This document shows, one piece after another, positions 9,438 to 17,889 of a stretch of 64,000 bases of DNA. Below the pieces are notes generated by a model that was not told the origin of the DNA, did no database searches, and worked only from the letters and a program-made list of their open reading frames with translations. This DNA is from JANQMY01 sp965227095 (GTDB taxonomy: Bacteria; Pseudomonadota; Alphaproteobacteria; JANQMY01), in assembly GCA_965227095.1 (NCBI GenBank), contig CBDDFL010000003.1:97405-161404 (forward strand), in the 5' to 3' direction. Position numbers and translations under genes: made by a program. Within the stretch, counting starts at the first letter, position 1. Each line of letters opens with the position of its first letter.

Positions 9438-10171
9438 CGCGCGCCGCCTTTGTCGGGCCAAATACCGGCCTCACGTAACATGGCTTCCGCCGCGGCTTGT
9501 TCAGCGCTGCGCTTGGAGGTGCCTTTTGCTTCCGCGTGTGGCAAGCCGGACAAGACGGCCTTCATGACGAATTGCGGCGCATGATCCGGCCCGGTCCGTT
9601 TCACCAATTCATAAACAGGCGGAGCCAGCCCGCGTGCTTGCGCCCATTCCTGCAACGACGTTTTGGCGTCCCGTGGAATTTCATCCAGAGTTGCCACTCT
9701 GCCGTCCCAATATTTCTTGATAAAGGCGTCCGCCGGTGCCAAGCCGCCATCCAAATAAAGCGCGCCGATCACAGCCTCGCAGGCGTCTGCCACAATCGCT
9801 TTCAGCGAGCGGTCTTGTACGAGGCGGTTTTCGCCTTGCCCAATCCGGAGGAATTTTTCCAATTCCAAATCACGCGCAATCTCCGCCAGCGTGTCTTTGC
9901 GAACCAAGGCGTTCAGCCGAGGCGCCAGCCCGCCTTCCTTTTCCTTTGGAAAGCGACGTACCAAAATATCCGCCACCACCAAGCCCAAGACGCGGTCACC
10001 CAGAAACTCCAGGCGCTCATAATCAAGCGCGCTGGTCTGTTCCCTCTGCGCCGCCGAGAAAGACGCATGGGTCAGCGCTTCGATCAATAAATCACGATCT
10101 TGAAAGTGATGCCCAAGCCGGTCTTCTAGTATGTCCAAGGGGGGCGGGTTGGCCCCGTTCTTTTGCCCCAT
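9434..10171 (-). CDS. rnc: Ribonuclease III
   Basis: Double-strand-specific endoribonuclease that processes rRNA precursors and some mRNAs. The 245-residue protein has the catalytic signature LEFLGDRVLGLVVADILVRRFP with the metal-binding Glu and Asp, a second acidic cluster (DACEAVIGALYLDGG), and a C-terminal dsRNA-binding domain ending GTSKRSAEQAAAEAML. It sits between lepB (3-base gap) and era (4-base overlap), the usual lepB-rnc-era order. Confidence 0.96.
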   Translation of the reverse strand: MGQKNGANPPPLDILEDRLGHHFQDRDLLIEALTHASFSAAQREQTSALDYERLEFLGDRVLGLVVADILVRRFPKEKEGGLAPRLNALVRKDTLAEIARDLELEKFLRIGQGENRLVQDRSLKAIVADACEAVIGALYLDGGLAPADAFIKKYWDGRVATLDEIPRDAKTSLQEWAQARGLAPPVYELVKRTGPDHAPQFVMKAVLSGLPHAEAKGTSKRSAEQAAAEAMLREAGIWPDKGGAR

Positions 10172-10174
10172 GGG

Positions 10175-11269
10175 CTACTCGATAAACTGGAAGATACGGC
10201 CAAACCTGGCAGCAGGAACCCAACGCCACACTTCCCAGAACCGGGCCGTGCCGTCGGTTGAGAAAAACAGCATATCCGCGCGGCCCACCAGGTTTTCGTA
10301 GGGCACGAAGCCCACACCGTTGCGGAACGGGGGCACGCGGCTGTCCGTGGAGTTGTCGCGGTTGTCCCCCATCATGAAATAGTGCCCTTCCGGCACCACA
10401 TATTCGATGGTGTCGTCCCATTCGCTGGTGCGCACATCGCGCGTGTAATAGCTGACACCATTGGGCAGGGTTTCCAAGTAACAATTGAAGCGATATTGCC
10501 CGCGCTTCATCCCGTCATCGCACAGTTTCGATTCTACCCGCTTGCGCTCGACAGCGGTGCCGTTGATATGCAGAACGCCGCTCTTCATCTGCACCCGGTC
10601 GCCCGGCAGACCGATCAGCCGCTTGATATAATCCGTACGCCCATCACTTGGCAGTTTGAAAACGATGACATCGCCCCGTTCAGGCTGCCCGGACAGGACC
10701 CGCCCGCCAAACAGGTTCGGACTCCACGGCAATGAATGCTTGCTGTAACCATAAGAAAACTTGCTGACGAACAGATAGTCGCCCACCAACAATGTGGGGA
10801 TCATCGACCCCGAAGGAATGTTGAACGGCTGAAAGAAAAACGCTCGAATGACAACAGCGATCAACAGCGCATAGCCGATGGTGCGGAACGTATCGAGCCA
10901 AGCATCCGGTTCCCCTTCGGCTGGTGCGCTTGCGGGCGCGTTCGACAAGAACGAATATCCCGCATTTGCGACCGACGCCCGCGTGAACGATTTGGTCAAG
11001 GTGATTTGCGTGTCGCTCTCAATGGACTTTACGCCGTAGACTTCCGTGCCCCCATCGATCGTTATCTTACCCGCCACGGGTCCATCCACCGGAGTTAATG
11101 ACGACCAATTCGTGCCCACACCCACAAGCTTGTCAGAGCCTTCCTCAATCGACACCGACCCAACCGCATAGGATTGGCCGCCTTTGCCGCCGCCCCCAAG
11201 AAGCCGGGTCAGAGGCGCCGCGATATTGGTGAGTTTGTCTTTTAAACTCGTTTCTGTGGTGACACTCAA
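10175..11269 (-). CDS. lepB: Signal peptidase I with an extra N-terminal beta domain
   Basis: Inner-membrane serine protease that removes signal peptides from exported proteins. The catalytic module is intact: transmembrane segment about residues 130-146, nucleophile Ser155 in IPSGSMIPTL, general-base Lys216 in YIKRLIGLPGD, and the GDNRDNSTDSR box. The oddity is the first 110 residues. After a Gly-rich linker (LLGGGGKGG), residues 36-110 form a repeat-like beta segment (VGVGTNWSSL, ITIDGGTEVYGVKSI, TQITLTKSF) that resembles small domains of phage tail proteins. Length is 364 against about 250 residues for most alphaproteobacterial LepB. The start is a TTG preceded by AGGTAGG; no ATG begins the frame. 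Position between acpS and rnc is canonical. Confidence 0.95.
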   Translation of the reverse strand: MSVTTETSLKDKLTNIAAPLTRLLGGGGKGGQSYAVGSVSIEEGSDKLVGVGTNWSSLTPVDGPVAGKITIDGGTEVYGVKSIESDTQITLTKSFTRASVANAGYSFLSNAPASAPAEGEPDAWLDTFRTIGYALLIAVVIRAFFFQPFNIPSGSMIPTLLVGDYLFVSKFSYGYSKHSLPWSPNLFGGRVLSGQPERGDVIVFKLPSDGRTDYIKRLIGLPGDRVQMKSGVLHINGTAVERKRVESKLCDDGMKRGQYRFNCYLETLPNGVSYYTRDVRTSEWDDTIEYVVPEGHYFMMGDNRDNSTDSRVPPFRNGVGFVPYENLVGRADMLFFSTDGTARFWEVWRWVPAARFGRIFQFIE

Positions 11270-11336
11270 AACTACCTACCTGAAATGACCAATTGGGGCC
11301 GTACCCCAATACCCATACCTGATTTCGTATCATTTT

Positions 11337-11741
11337 TCATTGGGCGGCCGGAACCGCGGAGATGATAACAATAGCCTGTGCCATCGGAAAATCATCTGTA
11401 ATTGTAAGATCTATTTGCGCTTGCATGCCCGTTGGCGTGATTTTTTGCAAGCGTTCATGCGCCCCCCCGGTCAATGCAAGGGTCGGCCGCCCGGACGGCA
11501 AATTGACAACCCCCATATCGCGCCAAAAAACACTTTGGCTGACACCCGTTCCCAACGCCTTGGAACAGGCTTCCTTGGCCGCGAATCGTTTCGCAAAAGA
11601 GGCCGCCGGGTTCTTGTATTTGGCCGCCCGCGTGCGTTCCAATTCCGTGAACACCCGCAGCAAAAACCGATCCCCATGGCGCGCTAAGGTCTTTTCAATG
11701 CGCCGAATGTCGATCAAGTCGTTGCCGATACCCAGAATCAT
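11337..11741 (-). CDS. acpS: Holo-[acyl-carrier-protein] synthase
   Basis: Transfers the 4'-phosphopantetheine arm from coenzyme A to the serine of apo-ACP, activating fatty acid synthesis. The 134-residue protein shows the magnesium-binding Asp8 in MILGIGNDLIDIRRIEKTL and the FAAKEACSKALGTG motif with its catalytic Glu. It is 12 bases after pdxJ and 67 bases before lepB. Confidence 0.95.
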   Translation of the reverse strand: MILGIGNDLIDIRRIEKTLARHGDRFLLRVFTELERTRAAKYKNPAASFAKRFAAKEACSKALGTGVSQSVFWRDMGVVNLPSGRPTLALTGGAHERLQKITPTGMQAQIDLTITDDFPMAQAIVIISAVPAAQ

Positions 11742-11753
11742 AAGCGCGGGACC

Positions 11754-12530
11754 TTAGGCCGAAACCTGACCGGTGGCCGATTGCCGGGCTTGGTCCATCA
11801 AGGCCCGCATGCGCCGAATAGAAGAATCGAGCCCGCCGAATATCGCCTCACCTACCAAAAAATGACCGATATTGAGTTCCGCGAGCTCTGGGATCGCCGC
11901 CACCGGCCCCACCGTGTCAAACCCAAGACCGTGACCCGCATGCACTTCCAGCCCCAATTCGGTGCCGGCCTTGGCGGCGTCCTGCAAACGTTGAAGCTCA
12001 TGGGCAGCGTCATCCTGCCGACCGTCATGAACGGCATCGCAATAGGCACCGGTATGAAGTTCCACCACCGGCGCACCCAAAGCTTTCGCGACCGCTAATT
12101 GTACCGGATGCGGATCAATAAAAAGGGACAAACGAATTCCCGAGTCGATCAGCTCACGGACATATGGCGCCAGGTGATTGTGACCGGCCGCGGCATCAAG
12201 CCCGCCTTCGGTCGTCAGTTCCTCGCGTTTTTCAGGCACCAAACACACGGCGTGCGGTTTGTGCCGCAAGGCAATTTCAAGCATCTCATCGGTTGCCGCC
12301 ATTTCGAGGTTGAGTGGCACGTCAATGTCGTCCACCAGCCGGTGGATATCGTCATCGCTAATGTGACGGCGGTCTTCACGCAAATGCGCCGTAATGCCGT
12401 CAGCCCCCGCTTCCACGGCCAGCCGCGCAGCGCGCAGTGGGTCCGGGTGGCGCCCGCCCCGGGCATTTCGAATGGTCGCCACATGGTCGATATTGACCCC
12501 GAGGCGAAGTTTATGATGCATCTGAACCAT
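11754..12530 (-). CDS. pdxJ: Pyridoxine 5'-phosphate synthase
   Basis: Last step of DXP-dependent vitamin B6 synthesis: condenses 1-deoxy-D-xylulose 5-phosphate with 3-amino-2-oxopropyl phosphate. TIM-barrel protein of 258 residues with LGVNIDHVATIRNARGG, the GADGITAHLREDRRHI motif and EVHAGHGLGFDTV near the C-terminus. The first ATG is preceded by AAGGA at a normal distance; a second Met three codons later lacks a ribosome site. Confidence 0.95.
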   Translation of the reverse strand: MVQMHHKLRLGVNIDHVATIRNARGGRHPDPLRAARLAVEAGADGITAHLREDRRHISDDDIHRLVDDIDVPLNLEMAATDEMLEIALRHKPHAVCLVPEKREELTTEGGLDAAAGHNHLAPYVRELIDSGIRLSLFIDPHPVQLAVAKALGAPVVELHTGAYCDAVHDGRQDDAAHELQRLQDAAKAGTELGLEVHAGHGLGFDTVGPVAAIPELAELNIGHFLVGEAIFGGLDSSIRRMRALMDQARQSATGQVSA

Positions 12531-12544
12531 GGTCTGGGTCCTTT

Positions 12545-13135
12545 TTACGCCTGAATACCACGGCTGCCATGTTTGACAGCCGGCAATGCCGCAAGCTCCG
12601 GCGGTAGTTCATCTGGTTTAAAAGCTGGAATATTCAACTGTGCAAGCGACACCATCGGCACATCTAGCGCCGCGGCCCCACCCGACCGGTCGATGATGCA
12701 CGCCGCGGCAACCACGTTTCCGCCATAAGCGCGGATGGCGGAGATACATTCGCGCGATGACAGCCCGGTGGTCACGATGTCTTCCACCATGACGACAGTT
12801 TGACCGGGCTCGAGCTTGAAACCACGGCGCAGTTTGAACTCACCGTCTTCGCGTTCGGTGAAAATGGAGGGCACGCCCAACGCCCGCGCGGTTTCATACC
12901 CGGGGATGATGCCGCCCACGGCGGGCGACACGACGATGGATGGTTTTTCATCCAACACCGTCATCACTTTTTGGGCCAACGCGGAACACAGCCGTTCCGT
13001 CCGTTCTGGATACATAAAGACCAAGGACTTATCCAAATAGATTCCGCTATGAAGTCCCGACGACAAAATAAAGTGCCCCTCCAGCAAGGCATTGCTGTCG
13101 CGGAATTCTTTTAGGACGTCATCTTCTGTCATCAT
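12545..13135 (-). CDS. pyrE: Orotate phosphoribosyltransferase
   Basis: Converts orotate and PRPP to orotidine 5'-phosphate in pyrimidine synthesis. The PRPP-binding loop VVMVEDIVTTGLSSRE is clear, and LEGHFILSSGLHSGIYLDK near the N-terminus is typical of the alphaproteobacterial form (196 residues). It follows rsh by only two bases, so the two are certainly cotranscribed. Confidence 0.95.
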   Translation of the reverse strand: MMTEDDVLKEFRDSNALLEGHFILSSGLHSGIYLDKSLVFMYPERTERLCSALAQKVMTVLDEKPSIVVSPAVGGIIPGYETARALGVPSIFTEREDGEFKLRRGFKLEPGQTVVMVEDIVTTGLSSRECISAIRAYGGNVVAAACIIDRSGGAAALDVPMVSLAQLNIPAFKPDELPPELAALPAVKHGSRGIQA

Positions 13136-13137
13136 CT

Positions 13138-15282
13138 TTATCCTCGCACGCGTTCCACGGAACTCACGCCACTTGCGGCATGCAGGGCCGCGACAATCGT
13201 ATTGAAGTGTTTGGCATCCCGGACTTCGATATCGACCAGCAGTTCATAGAAGTCCGCCCGTCGATTGGTCAGTTTGAGATTACTAATATTGCCGGAATTT
13301 TCGGCGATGATGGTCGAGATGGTACCAAGCGCCCCTACCTCGTTCCCCAACACAATCCGCATCCGGCCCGAAAAGCCCAATGTGTTTTCGGTTTTGTCCG
13401 ACCACGACACATCCAGCCAGCGTTCCGGCACATCGGAAAACTGTTCCAGCGTTGCACAATCGATCGTATGCACGGTGATACCGCGTCCCGGTGTTTTAAT
13501 GCCCACGATGCGGTCACCCGGCAGCGGATGGCAACAGGGGGCGATATGAACCGCGAGCCCCGGCGTCAGCCCTTTGATGGCAACGGAGGGTTCGCTCGGT
13601 TTTTCCGGAAGGATCGGCCCCGACATCTGAGCGTCGCTGCCCCGTTTCATTTTTTGCGGAAACAGGATCGACATTACATCATTGCTGCTGACCTCTGCTT
13701 GGCCCACCCGCACCAAGAGGTCGTCGGCCTTTTTGACCGAATATTGTTTCATGGCCGGACGCAGACGCTTCTTGGAAAAATCTTCACCCAATTTTTCAAA
13801 GGCGCGCTCCAGGATTTCTTCGCCCAGCTGCTTGAACTCTTCCATCTTGGCATTTCGTGTGTACCGGCGAATGGCAGAGCGTGCTTTGCCGGTGGCCACC
13901 ATGGATTCCCAAGCAGGCAGCGGTCCGGGGTCTTTGGTACGAATGATTTCAACACCGTCCCCGTTGCGCAGCCGAGTGCCCAACGGCATATGGCGTCCAT
14001 TGATTTTGGCGCCCACACAACTGTCGCCCAGCTTGGTGTGCACGGCGTAGGCAAAATCGATGGGCGTGGCACCACGCGGTAAAGCGATCAGCTCGCCTTT
14101 AGGGGTGAAACAGAACACCTGGTCCTGGAACATTTCCAGCTTGGTGTGCTCCAGAAATTCCTCGGCACTGTCGCCGTGCTCCAACATTTCAACAATGTCG
14201 CGCAGCCACCGATAGGGATTGCCATTAGCGCCGCTCAATCCGTTGACGCGGTCCTTATAGCTCCAATGGGCTGCCACGCCCATTTCGGCTACTTGATGCA
14301 TTTCCTTTGTCCGGATTTGCAGTTCGACGCGTTGTTTCTCCGGCCCAATCACTGTCGTGTGCAAGGAGCGGTAATCATTGCGCTTTGGCGTAGAGATATA
14401 ATCCTTAAACCGTCCCGGTACCGCGGCCCACGTCCGATGCAAGACACCGACGGCGCGGTAACAATCTTCAACCTCCGGAACGATCACGCGGAACCCGATA
14501 ATGTCGGACAATTGTTCAAACGAAATCGCCTTTGTTTCCATTTTACGCCAAATGGAAAAGGGCTTCTTTTCACGCCCTAAGACTTCCGCATCGATATTGT
14601 TTTCCACAAGCTCTTTCTTGAGAGCGCGCGCAATGCGGTCGATGATATTGCCGCTTTCGGAGCGCAGAAACTCCAACCGTTTTTGAACTGATTTACGTGC
14701 GGATGGATTTAGCTGCTGAAAAGACAAATCTTCCAGTTCCTCGCGGATTTCTTGCATCCCCATTCGCCCGGCAAGGGGCGCGTAGATATCCATGGTTTCC
14801 TGAGCAATGCGCCGGCGTTTTTCTTCCTTCGGCACAAAATTCAGTGTACGCATATTATGCAGACGATCGGCCAGCTTGACCAGCAGCACCCGCACATCTT
14901 TCGACATGGCGACCAAAAGCTTGCGAAAATTTTCAGCCTGTTTGGACGCTTCCGATGTCAGCTCCAACTGGGACAGTTTGGTAACCCCATCCACCAGCTT
15001 GGCCACTTCGCCGCCAAACACATCGTTGATTTCATCGTAGGTGGCGTGGGTATCTTCCAGCGTGTCATGCAACAAAGCGGTGACGATGGTCGATGTGTCC
15101 AAGCGCAAACTGGTCAGAATGCCGGCGACTTCCAGAGGATGCGCAAAATAGGGATCGCCCGAATGACGGGTCTGTGTGCCATGAGCTTTCATGGCAAACA
15201 CATAGGCTTTGTTGAGAAGATCTTCGTCGGCGTTCGGGTCGTATCCTTTGACGCGGTCGACCAGCTCATACTGTCTGATCAT
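13138..15282 (-). CDS. rsh: Bifunctional (p)ppGpp synthetase/hydrolase (Rel/Spo homolog)
   Basis: Long RSH enzyme of 714 residues that makes and degrades the alarmone (p)ppGpp. In order: HD hydrolase domain with ALLHDTLEDT (about residues 70-80), synthetase domain with RFKDYISTPKRNDYRSLHT and RVELQIRTKEMHQVAEMGVAAHW, TGS domain (CFTPKGELIALPRGATPIDFAYAVHTKLG read in part), a conserved-Cys region (HIAPCCHPLPGDRI) and a C-terminal ACT domain. The hydrolase motif is intact, so a SpoT-like bifunctional enzyme is expected, as usual for the single RSH of Alphaproteobacteria. It lies between rpoZ and pyrE. Confidence 0.95.
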   Translation of the reverse strand: MIRQYELVDRVKGYDPNADEDLLNKAYVFAMKAHGTQTRHSGDPYFAHPLEVAGILTSLRLDTSTIVTALLHDTLEDTHATYDEINDVFGGEVAKLVDGVTKLSQLELTSEASKQAENFRKLLVAMSKDVRVLLVKLADRLHNMRTLNFVPKEEKRRRIAQETMDIYAPLAGRMGMQEIREELEDLSFQQLNPSARKSVQKRLEFLRSESGNIIDRIARALKKELVENNIDAEVLGREKKPFSIWRKMETKAISFEQLSDIIGFRVIVPEVEDCYRAVGVLHRTWAAVPGRFKDYISTPKRNDYRSLHTTVIGPEKQRVELQIRTKEMHQVAEMGVAAHWSYKDRVNGLSGANGNPYRWLRDIVEMLEHGDSAEEFLEHTKLEMFQDQVFCFTPKGELIALPRGATPIDFAYAVHTKLGDSCVGAKINGRHMPLGTRLRNGDGVEIIRTKDPGPLPAWESMVATGKARSAIRRYTRNAKMEEFKQLGEEILERAFEKLGEDFSKKRLRPAMKQYSVKKADDLLVRVGQAEVSSNDVMSILFPQKMKRGSDAQMSGPILPEKPSEPSVAIKGLTPGLAVHIAPCCHPLPGDRIVGIKTPGRGITVHTIDCATLEQFSDVPERWLDVSWSDKTENTLGFSGRMRIVLGNEVGALGTISTIIAENSGNISNLKLTNRRADFYELLVDIEVRDAKHFNTIVAALHAASGVSSVERVRG

Positions 15283-15335
15283 GCGCCTCTACTCCCAACT
15301 GGCACCGGCCAATGCGACCCATCACCAGTGGTTGG

Positions 15336-15355
15336 GGCGCACCATAGGGTGCGCC
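15336..15355 (-). promoter_or_regulatory. Hairpin in the rpoZ-rsh spacer
   Basis: Eight-base perfect arms GGCGCACC / GGTGCGCC enclose a four-base loop, in the 102-base gap between the end of rpoZ and the start of rsh. No T-run follows in the direction of transcription, so it is not a simple intrinsic terminator. It may be an attenuation or mRNA-processing structure that sets the rpoZ:rsh ratio; that role is inference. Confidence 0.4.
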
Positions 15356-15384
15356 GATCAAGCCGTGCTGAAAACTGGTTGGCC

Positions 15385-15792
15385 TTACAGACCTTCTTGC
15401 GGTTCTGGGTCAACTTCAGGTGTTGGCGGGTTTGCGGCCCGGCGCGCGGATTCTTGTTGCAGGCCGCGCAGCAGTTCCTCTTCCGTCATCCTATCCATTT
15501 GCGGCGGTGCTGTTTCTTCACCAGCTATCAAAAGCCGCATGTTGTCTTCTTCCGGCTCATCAACTTCCACATGACGCTGCATGCTGTGGATGAAATCCTC
15601 ACGCAGTTCATCGGCTTTCACCGTTTCCTCGGCAATCTCACGCAGAGCCACAACCGGGTTCTTATCATTGTCGCGGTCAATCGTGAGCGCTGCTCCCGCA
15701 GACATGGCGCGTGCGCGCTGCCCGGCCAGCAAAACAAGTTCAAACCGGTTTGAGACTTTCTCCACGCAATCTTCAACGGTGACCCGCGCCAT
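15385..15792 (-). CDS. rpoZ: RNA polymerase omega subunit
   Basis: Small subunit that helps fold and assemble beta' and in many bacteria forms part of a ppGpp site. The 135-residue protein opens with MARVTVEDCVEKVSNRFELVLLAGQRARAMSAGA (read in part), the omega signature, and has an acidic, Pro-rich tail common in Alphaproteobacteria. Located directly upstream of rsh. Confidence 0.95.
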   Translation of the reverse strand: MARVTVEDCVEKVSNRFELVLLAGQRARAMSAGAALTIDRDNDKNPVVALREIAEETVKADELREDFIHSMQRHVEVDEPEEDNMRLLIAGEETAPPQMDRMTEEELLRGLQQESARRAANPPTPEVDPEPQEGL

Positions 15793-15827
15793 ATGCTATC
15801 GCTCCAGCTATTTTGGATGAACCCGCT

Positions 15828-15855
15828 ATTTAAGCGGTTCCAAGGGTTTTTGCAA
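15828..15855 (-). promoter_or_regulatory. Candidate sigma-70-type promoter for rpoZ-rsh
   Basis: On the minus strand TTGCAA (15855-15850) and TTAAAT (15833-15828) are separated by 16 bases, about 35 bases upstream of the rpoZ start. Each box matches the vegetative consensus at four or five of six positions. Read by eye only. Confidence 0.4.
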
Positions 15856-15891
15856 CTGCGTTATCAAGACAAAATTGGCGTTAATAAAGGC

Positions 15892-16380
15892 TTATCCCAC
15901 TCTTTCGATGATTTTTCGGCCCCCCAGCGCTTCTAAAAGCATAAATGCGGTCTTTTGAGACACCGGATGCCGCCAATTGGGGCGAATCTCGCTAAGGGGC
16001 GCCACGACAAAGGACCGGTCCTGAAGCCTTGGATGGGGCAGCTCCACACCATCTTTTGTGGACACCAGGCCCCGATAATCCAACAAATCCAGATCGATCG
16101 AGCGTGGTTCGTTACGGCGCCGCCGCCGGCGGCCCAGGGCATGTTCCACCTCGTGAAGGGTTCTAAGAAGCAAAGTAGGGCCGAAATCCGTCTCGACTTC
16201 CACGACCATGTTGAGAAATTTGGGGTCGTCAGGATCCGGAAAAGCCTCACTTCGATACAAACCAGACCACGTTCGCAGCAAGACCCCCCGCATTTCCAAT
16301 GCCCTCAGTGCCGCGGCGAACATTTCCACAGGCTCACCGGCGCGTCCTGGTCGATTGCTTCCCAAGCCAATAAAGATCAA
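15892..16380 (-). CDS. folK: Hydroxymethylpterin pyrophosphokinase (HPPK)
   Basis: Transfers pyrophosphate from ATP to 6-hydroxymethyl-7,8-dihydropterin in folate synthesis. The signature LGSNRPGRAG at the N-terminus, FLNMVVEVET, and RNEPRSIDLDLLDY with the magnesium-binding DxD are all present. The frame is open well upstream, but HPPK proteins begin a few residues before LGSN; a TTG at 16380 giving MIFIGLGSN has the ribosome site GAGG five bases upstream, so I prefer it. An ATG at 16425 is the alternative, with no visible ribosome site. About 162 residues, the usual size. The gene is divergent from the NYN gene. Confidence 0.9.
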   Translation of the reverse strand: MIFIGLGSNRPGRAGEPVEMFAAALRALEMRGVLLRTWSGLYRSEAFPDPDDPKFLNMVVEVETDFGPTLLLRTLHEVEHALGRRRRRRNEPRSIDLDLLDYRGLVSTKDGVELPHPRLQDRSFVVAPLSEIRPNWRHPVSQKTAFMLLEALGGRKIIERVG

Positions 16381-16530
16381 TGAGTCCTCGTTTATCTCGA
16401 CAATGTGATGGATCGCGAGCCGCATTGTGACACGCGGCCCCGTCAGATTCCCCCATATATACGTCTCCATTGCGGAGTGTGTCTGTGTGACCCACCGGCC
16501 CACCCACAATGGCCAAAACCGAGCGGGGAT

Positions 16531-17166
16531 ATGGAGAGGATGATGCATTTTTCCCCCAACGAACGCGCCGCGCTTTTTTTGGATGGATCAAACCTGTTTT
16601 CAACGGCACGCGCGCTCGATCTGGATATCGATTACAAAAAACTTCTTCAGTATTTCGAATCGCGCGTGAAAGTCGTTCGGGCGCTCTACTACACAGCCCT
16701 CCCCGCGGATCAGGACTATTCCCCCCTTCGCCCGTTGGTGGATTGGCTCGACTACAACGGCTATACCGTCGTCAGCAAACCCACGAGAGAATTTGTGGAT
16801 ATCCACGGGCGTCGAAAGCTCAAGGGAAATATGGACGTGGATCTTACGGTCGATGCCATGCGGCTGGCCCCCCATCTTGACCACGTCGTTTTGTTTTCGG
16901 GGGACGGTAATTTTCGGCGGCTGGCGGAGGCGGTCCAATCCTCCTGCTGCCGTGTCACGGTCGTCTCCACCCTGAAATCCGACCCGCCCCTGATTGCCGA
17001 CGAGCTGCGCCGGCAAGCCGATCAGTTTATTGACCTTGCCGACATCTCTTCGAATGTTGGGCGCTTACATCCGCCTCAGCACGCCCTTTCAATGGGGTCA
17101 GACCCCATTGAAACCACCCTTGAGACCGGTCATCCGGGTCCACGGGTCTTGTCTTCCAAGGGCTGA
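16531..17166 (+). CDS. NYN domain protein (LabA/DUF88 family)
   Basis: PIN-like putative RNase of the NYN family. The N-terminal acidic signature ALFLDGSNLF, the internal KGNMDVDLTVDAM and VLFSGDGNF supply the conserved Asp residues expected to bind the catalytic metal. Domain spans about residues 8-165; a 40-residue tail follows. Start is ambiguous among ATGs at 16531, 16540 and 16543. The tail is partly encoded by a perfect 13-base palindrome (see separate entry), giving SMGSDPIETT, so the original C-terminus may have been altered by insertion of that element. Targets unknown. Confidence 0.85.
   Translation: MERMMHFSPNERAALFLDGSNLFSTARALDLDIDYKKLLQYFESRVKVVRALYYTALPADQDYSPLRPLVDWLDYNGYTVVSKPTREFVDIHGRRKLKGNMDVDLTVDAMRLAPHLDHVVLFSGDGNFRRLAEAVQSSCCRVTVVSTLKSDPPLIADELRRQADQFIDLADISSNVGRLHPPQHALSMGSDPIETTLETGHPGPRVLSSKG
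17087..17113. repeat. Perfect palindrome TTTCAATGGGGTC-A-GACCCCATTGAAA type element
   Basis: Thirteen-base arms (17087-17099 and 17101-17113) are perfect reverse complements around one central A. The core TGGGGTCAGACCCCA is similar to a short palindromic repeat seen in many proteobacterial genomes. It lies inside the 3' end of the NYN gene and contributes codons to it. I see no second copy in this window. Confidence 0.75.
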
Positions 17167-17210
17167 CCGCGTAGGCATCGGACCGCACTTTCATCCGGAC
17201 ACCTCTTCCT

Positions 17211-17858
17211 GTGGCAAAAACCTTTCCCCCCGATCCCCCCGAACATTGCGATCTGTGCCCTCGGCTCTATCAGTTTCGCGCCGAGACAGCCGTCGATCAC
17301 CCTGATTGGTACAATGGGGCCGTAGGGTCGTTCGGCGATGAAAACGCGCGACTGTTGATCATCGGGCTGGCGCCTGGGCTGCGTGGGGCGAACCGAACGG
17401 GACGCCCGTTTACCGGCGATTATGCAGGCGATCTTCTCTACGAGACATTGGGTGATTTTGGTTTTGCCAAAGGGACGTACAAGCAAGACCCGAATGATGG
17501 TTTGACGCTGAAGGATTGCATCATCACCAATGCGGTGCGCTGCGTCCCCCCACAAAACAAGCCGACCGGCGCGGAGATCAATACCTGCCGGGACTTCCTC
17601 AACGCCCGCATCGACGCCTTACCGAATCTAAAGGCCATTGTCGTTCTCGGGCGGATTGCCCATGAATCCCTGCTGCGCACCTTCGGCATTAAGCTGAAAG
17701 AACACCCCTTCGCGCACCAAGCCCGGCATGATCTGTCAAACGGACTGGCCATGTTCGATAGCTATCACTGCTCGCGCTACAACACGAATACGGGGCGCCT
17801 GACACCGGACATGTTCCGAGCTGTTTTTCAGGACGTGAGGACTTTTTTCGACGCATGA
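17211..17858 (+). CDS. Type-5 uracil-DNA glycosylase (UdgB)
   Basis: Removes uracil and some other deaminated bases from DNA. Motif A reads GLAPGLRGANRTGRPFTGD, with Leu/Ala as in family 5 (family 4 has GEAPG). Four cysteines for a 4Fe-4S cluster are visible: CDLC at residues 13-16, then VRCVPP and NTCRDFL. The second motif region is DSYHCSRYNTNTGRL. Start is a GTG at 17211 with only a weak ribosome site; length 215 residues fits. Lies 44 bases after the NYN gene. Confidence 0.9.
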   Translation: MAKTFPPDPPEHCDLCPRLYQFRAETAVDHPDWYNGAVGSFGDENARLLIIGLAPGLRGANRTGRPFTGDYAGDLLYETLGDFGFAKGTYKQDPNDGLTLKDCIITNAVRCVPPQNKPTGAEINTCRDFLNARIDALPNLKAIVVLGRIAHESLLRTFGIKLKEHPFAHQARHDLSNGLAMFDSYHCSRYNTNTGRLTPDMFRAVFQDVRTFFDA

Positions 17859-17889
17859 GGTGAAGGGCCTAAGCTATTGACCCATCGCC

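Noticed and set aside
14752..15753. 333-codon plus-strand frame over rsh and rpoZ
   Set aside because: Covers two certain minus-strand genes and their spacer; no protein-like motifs.
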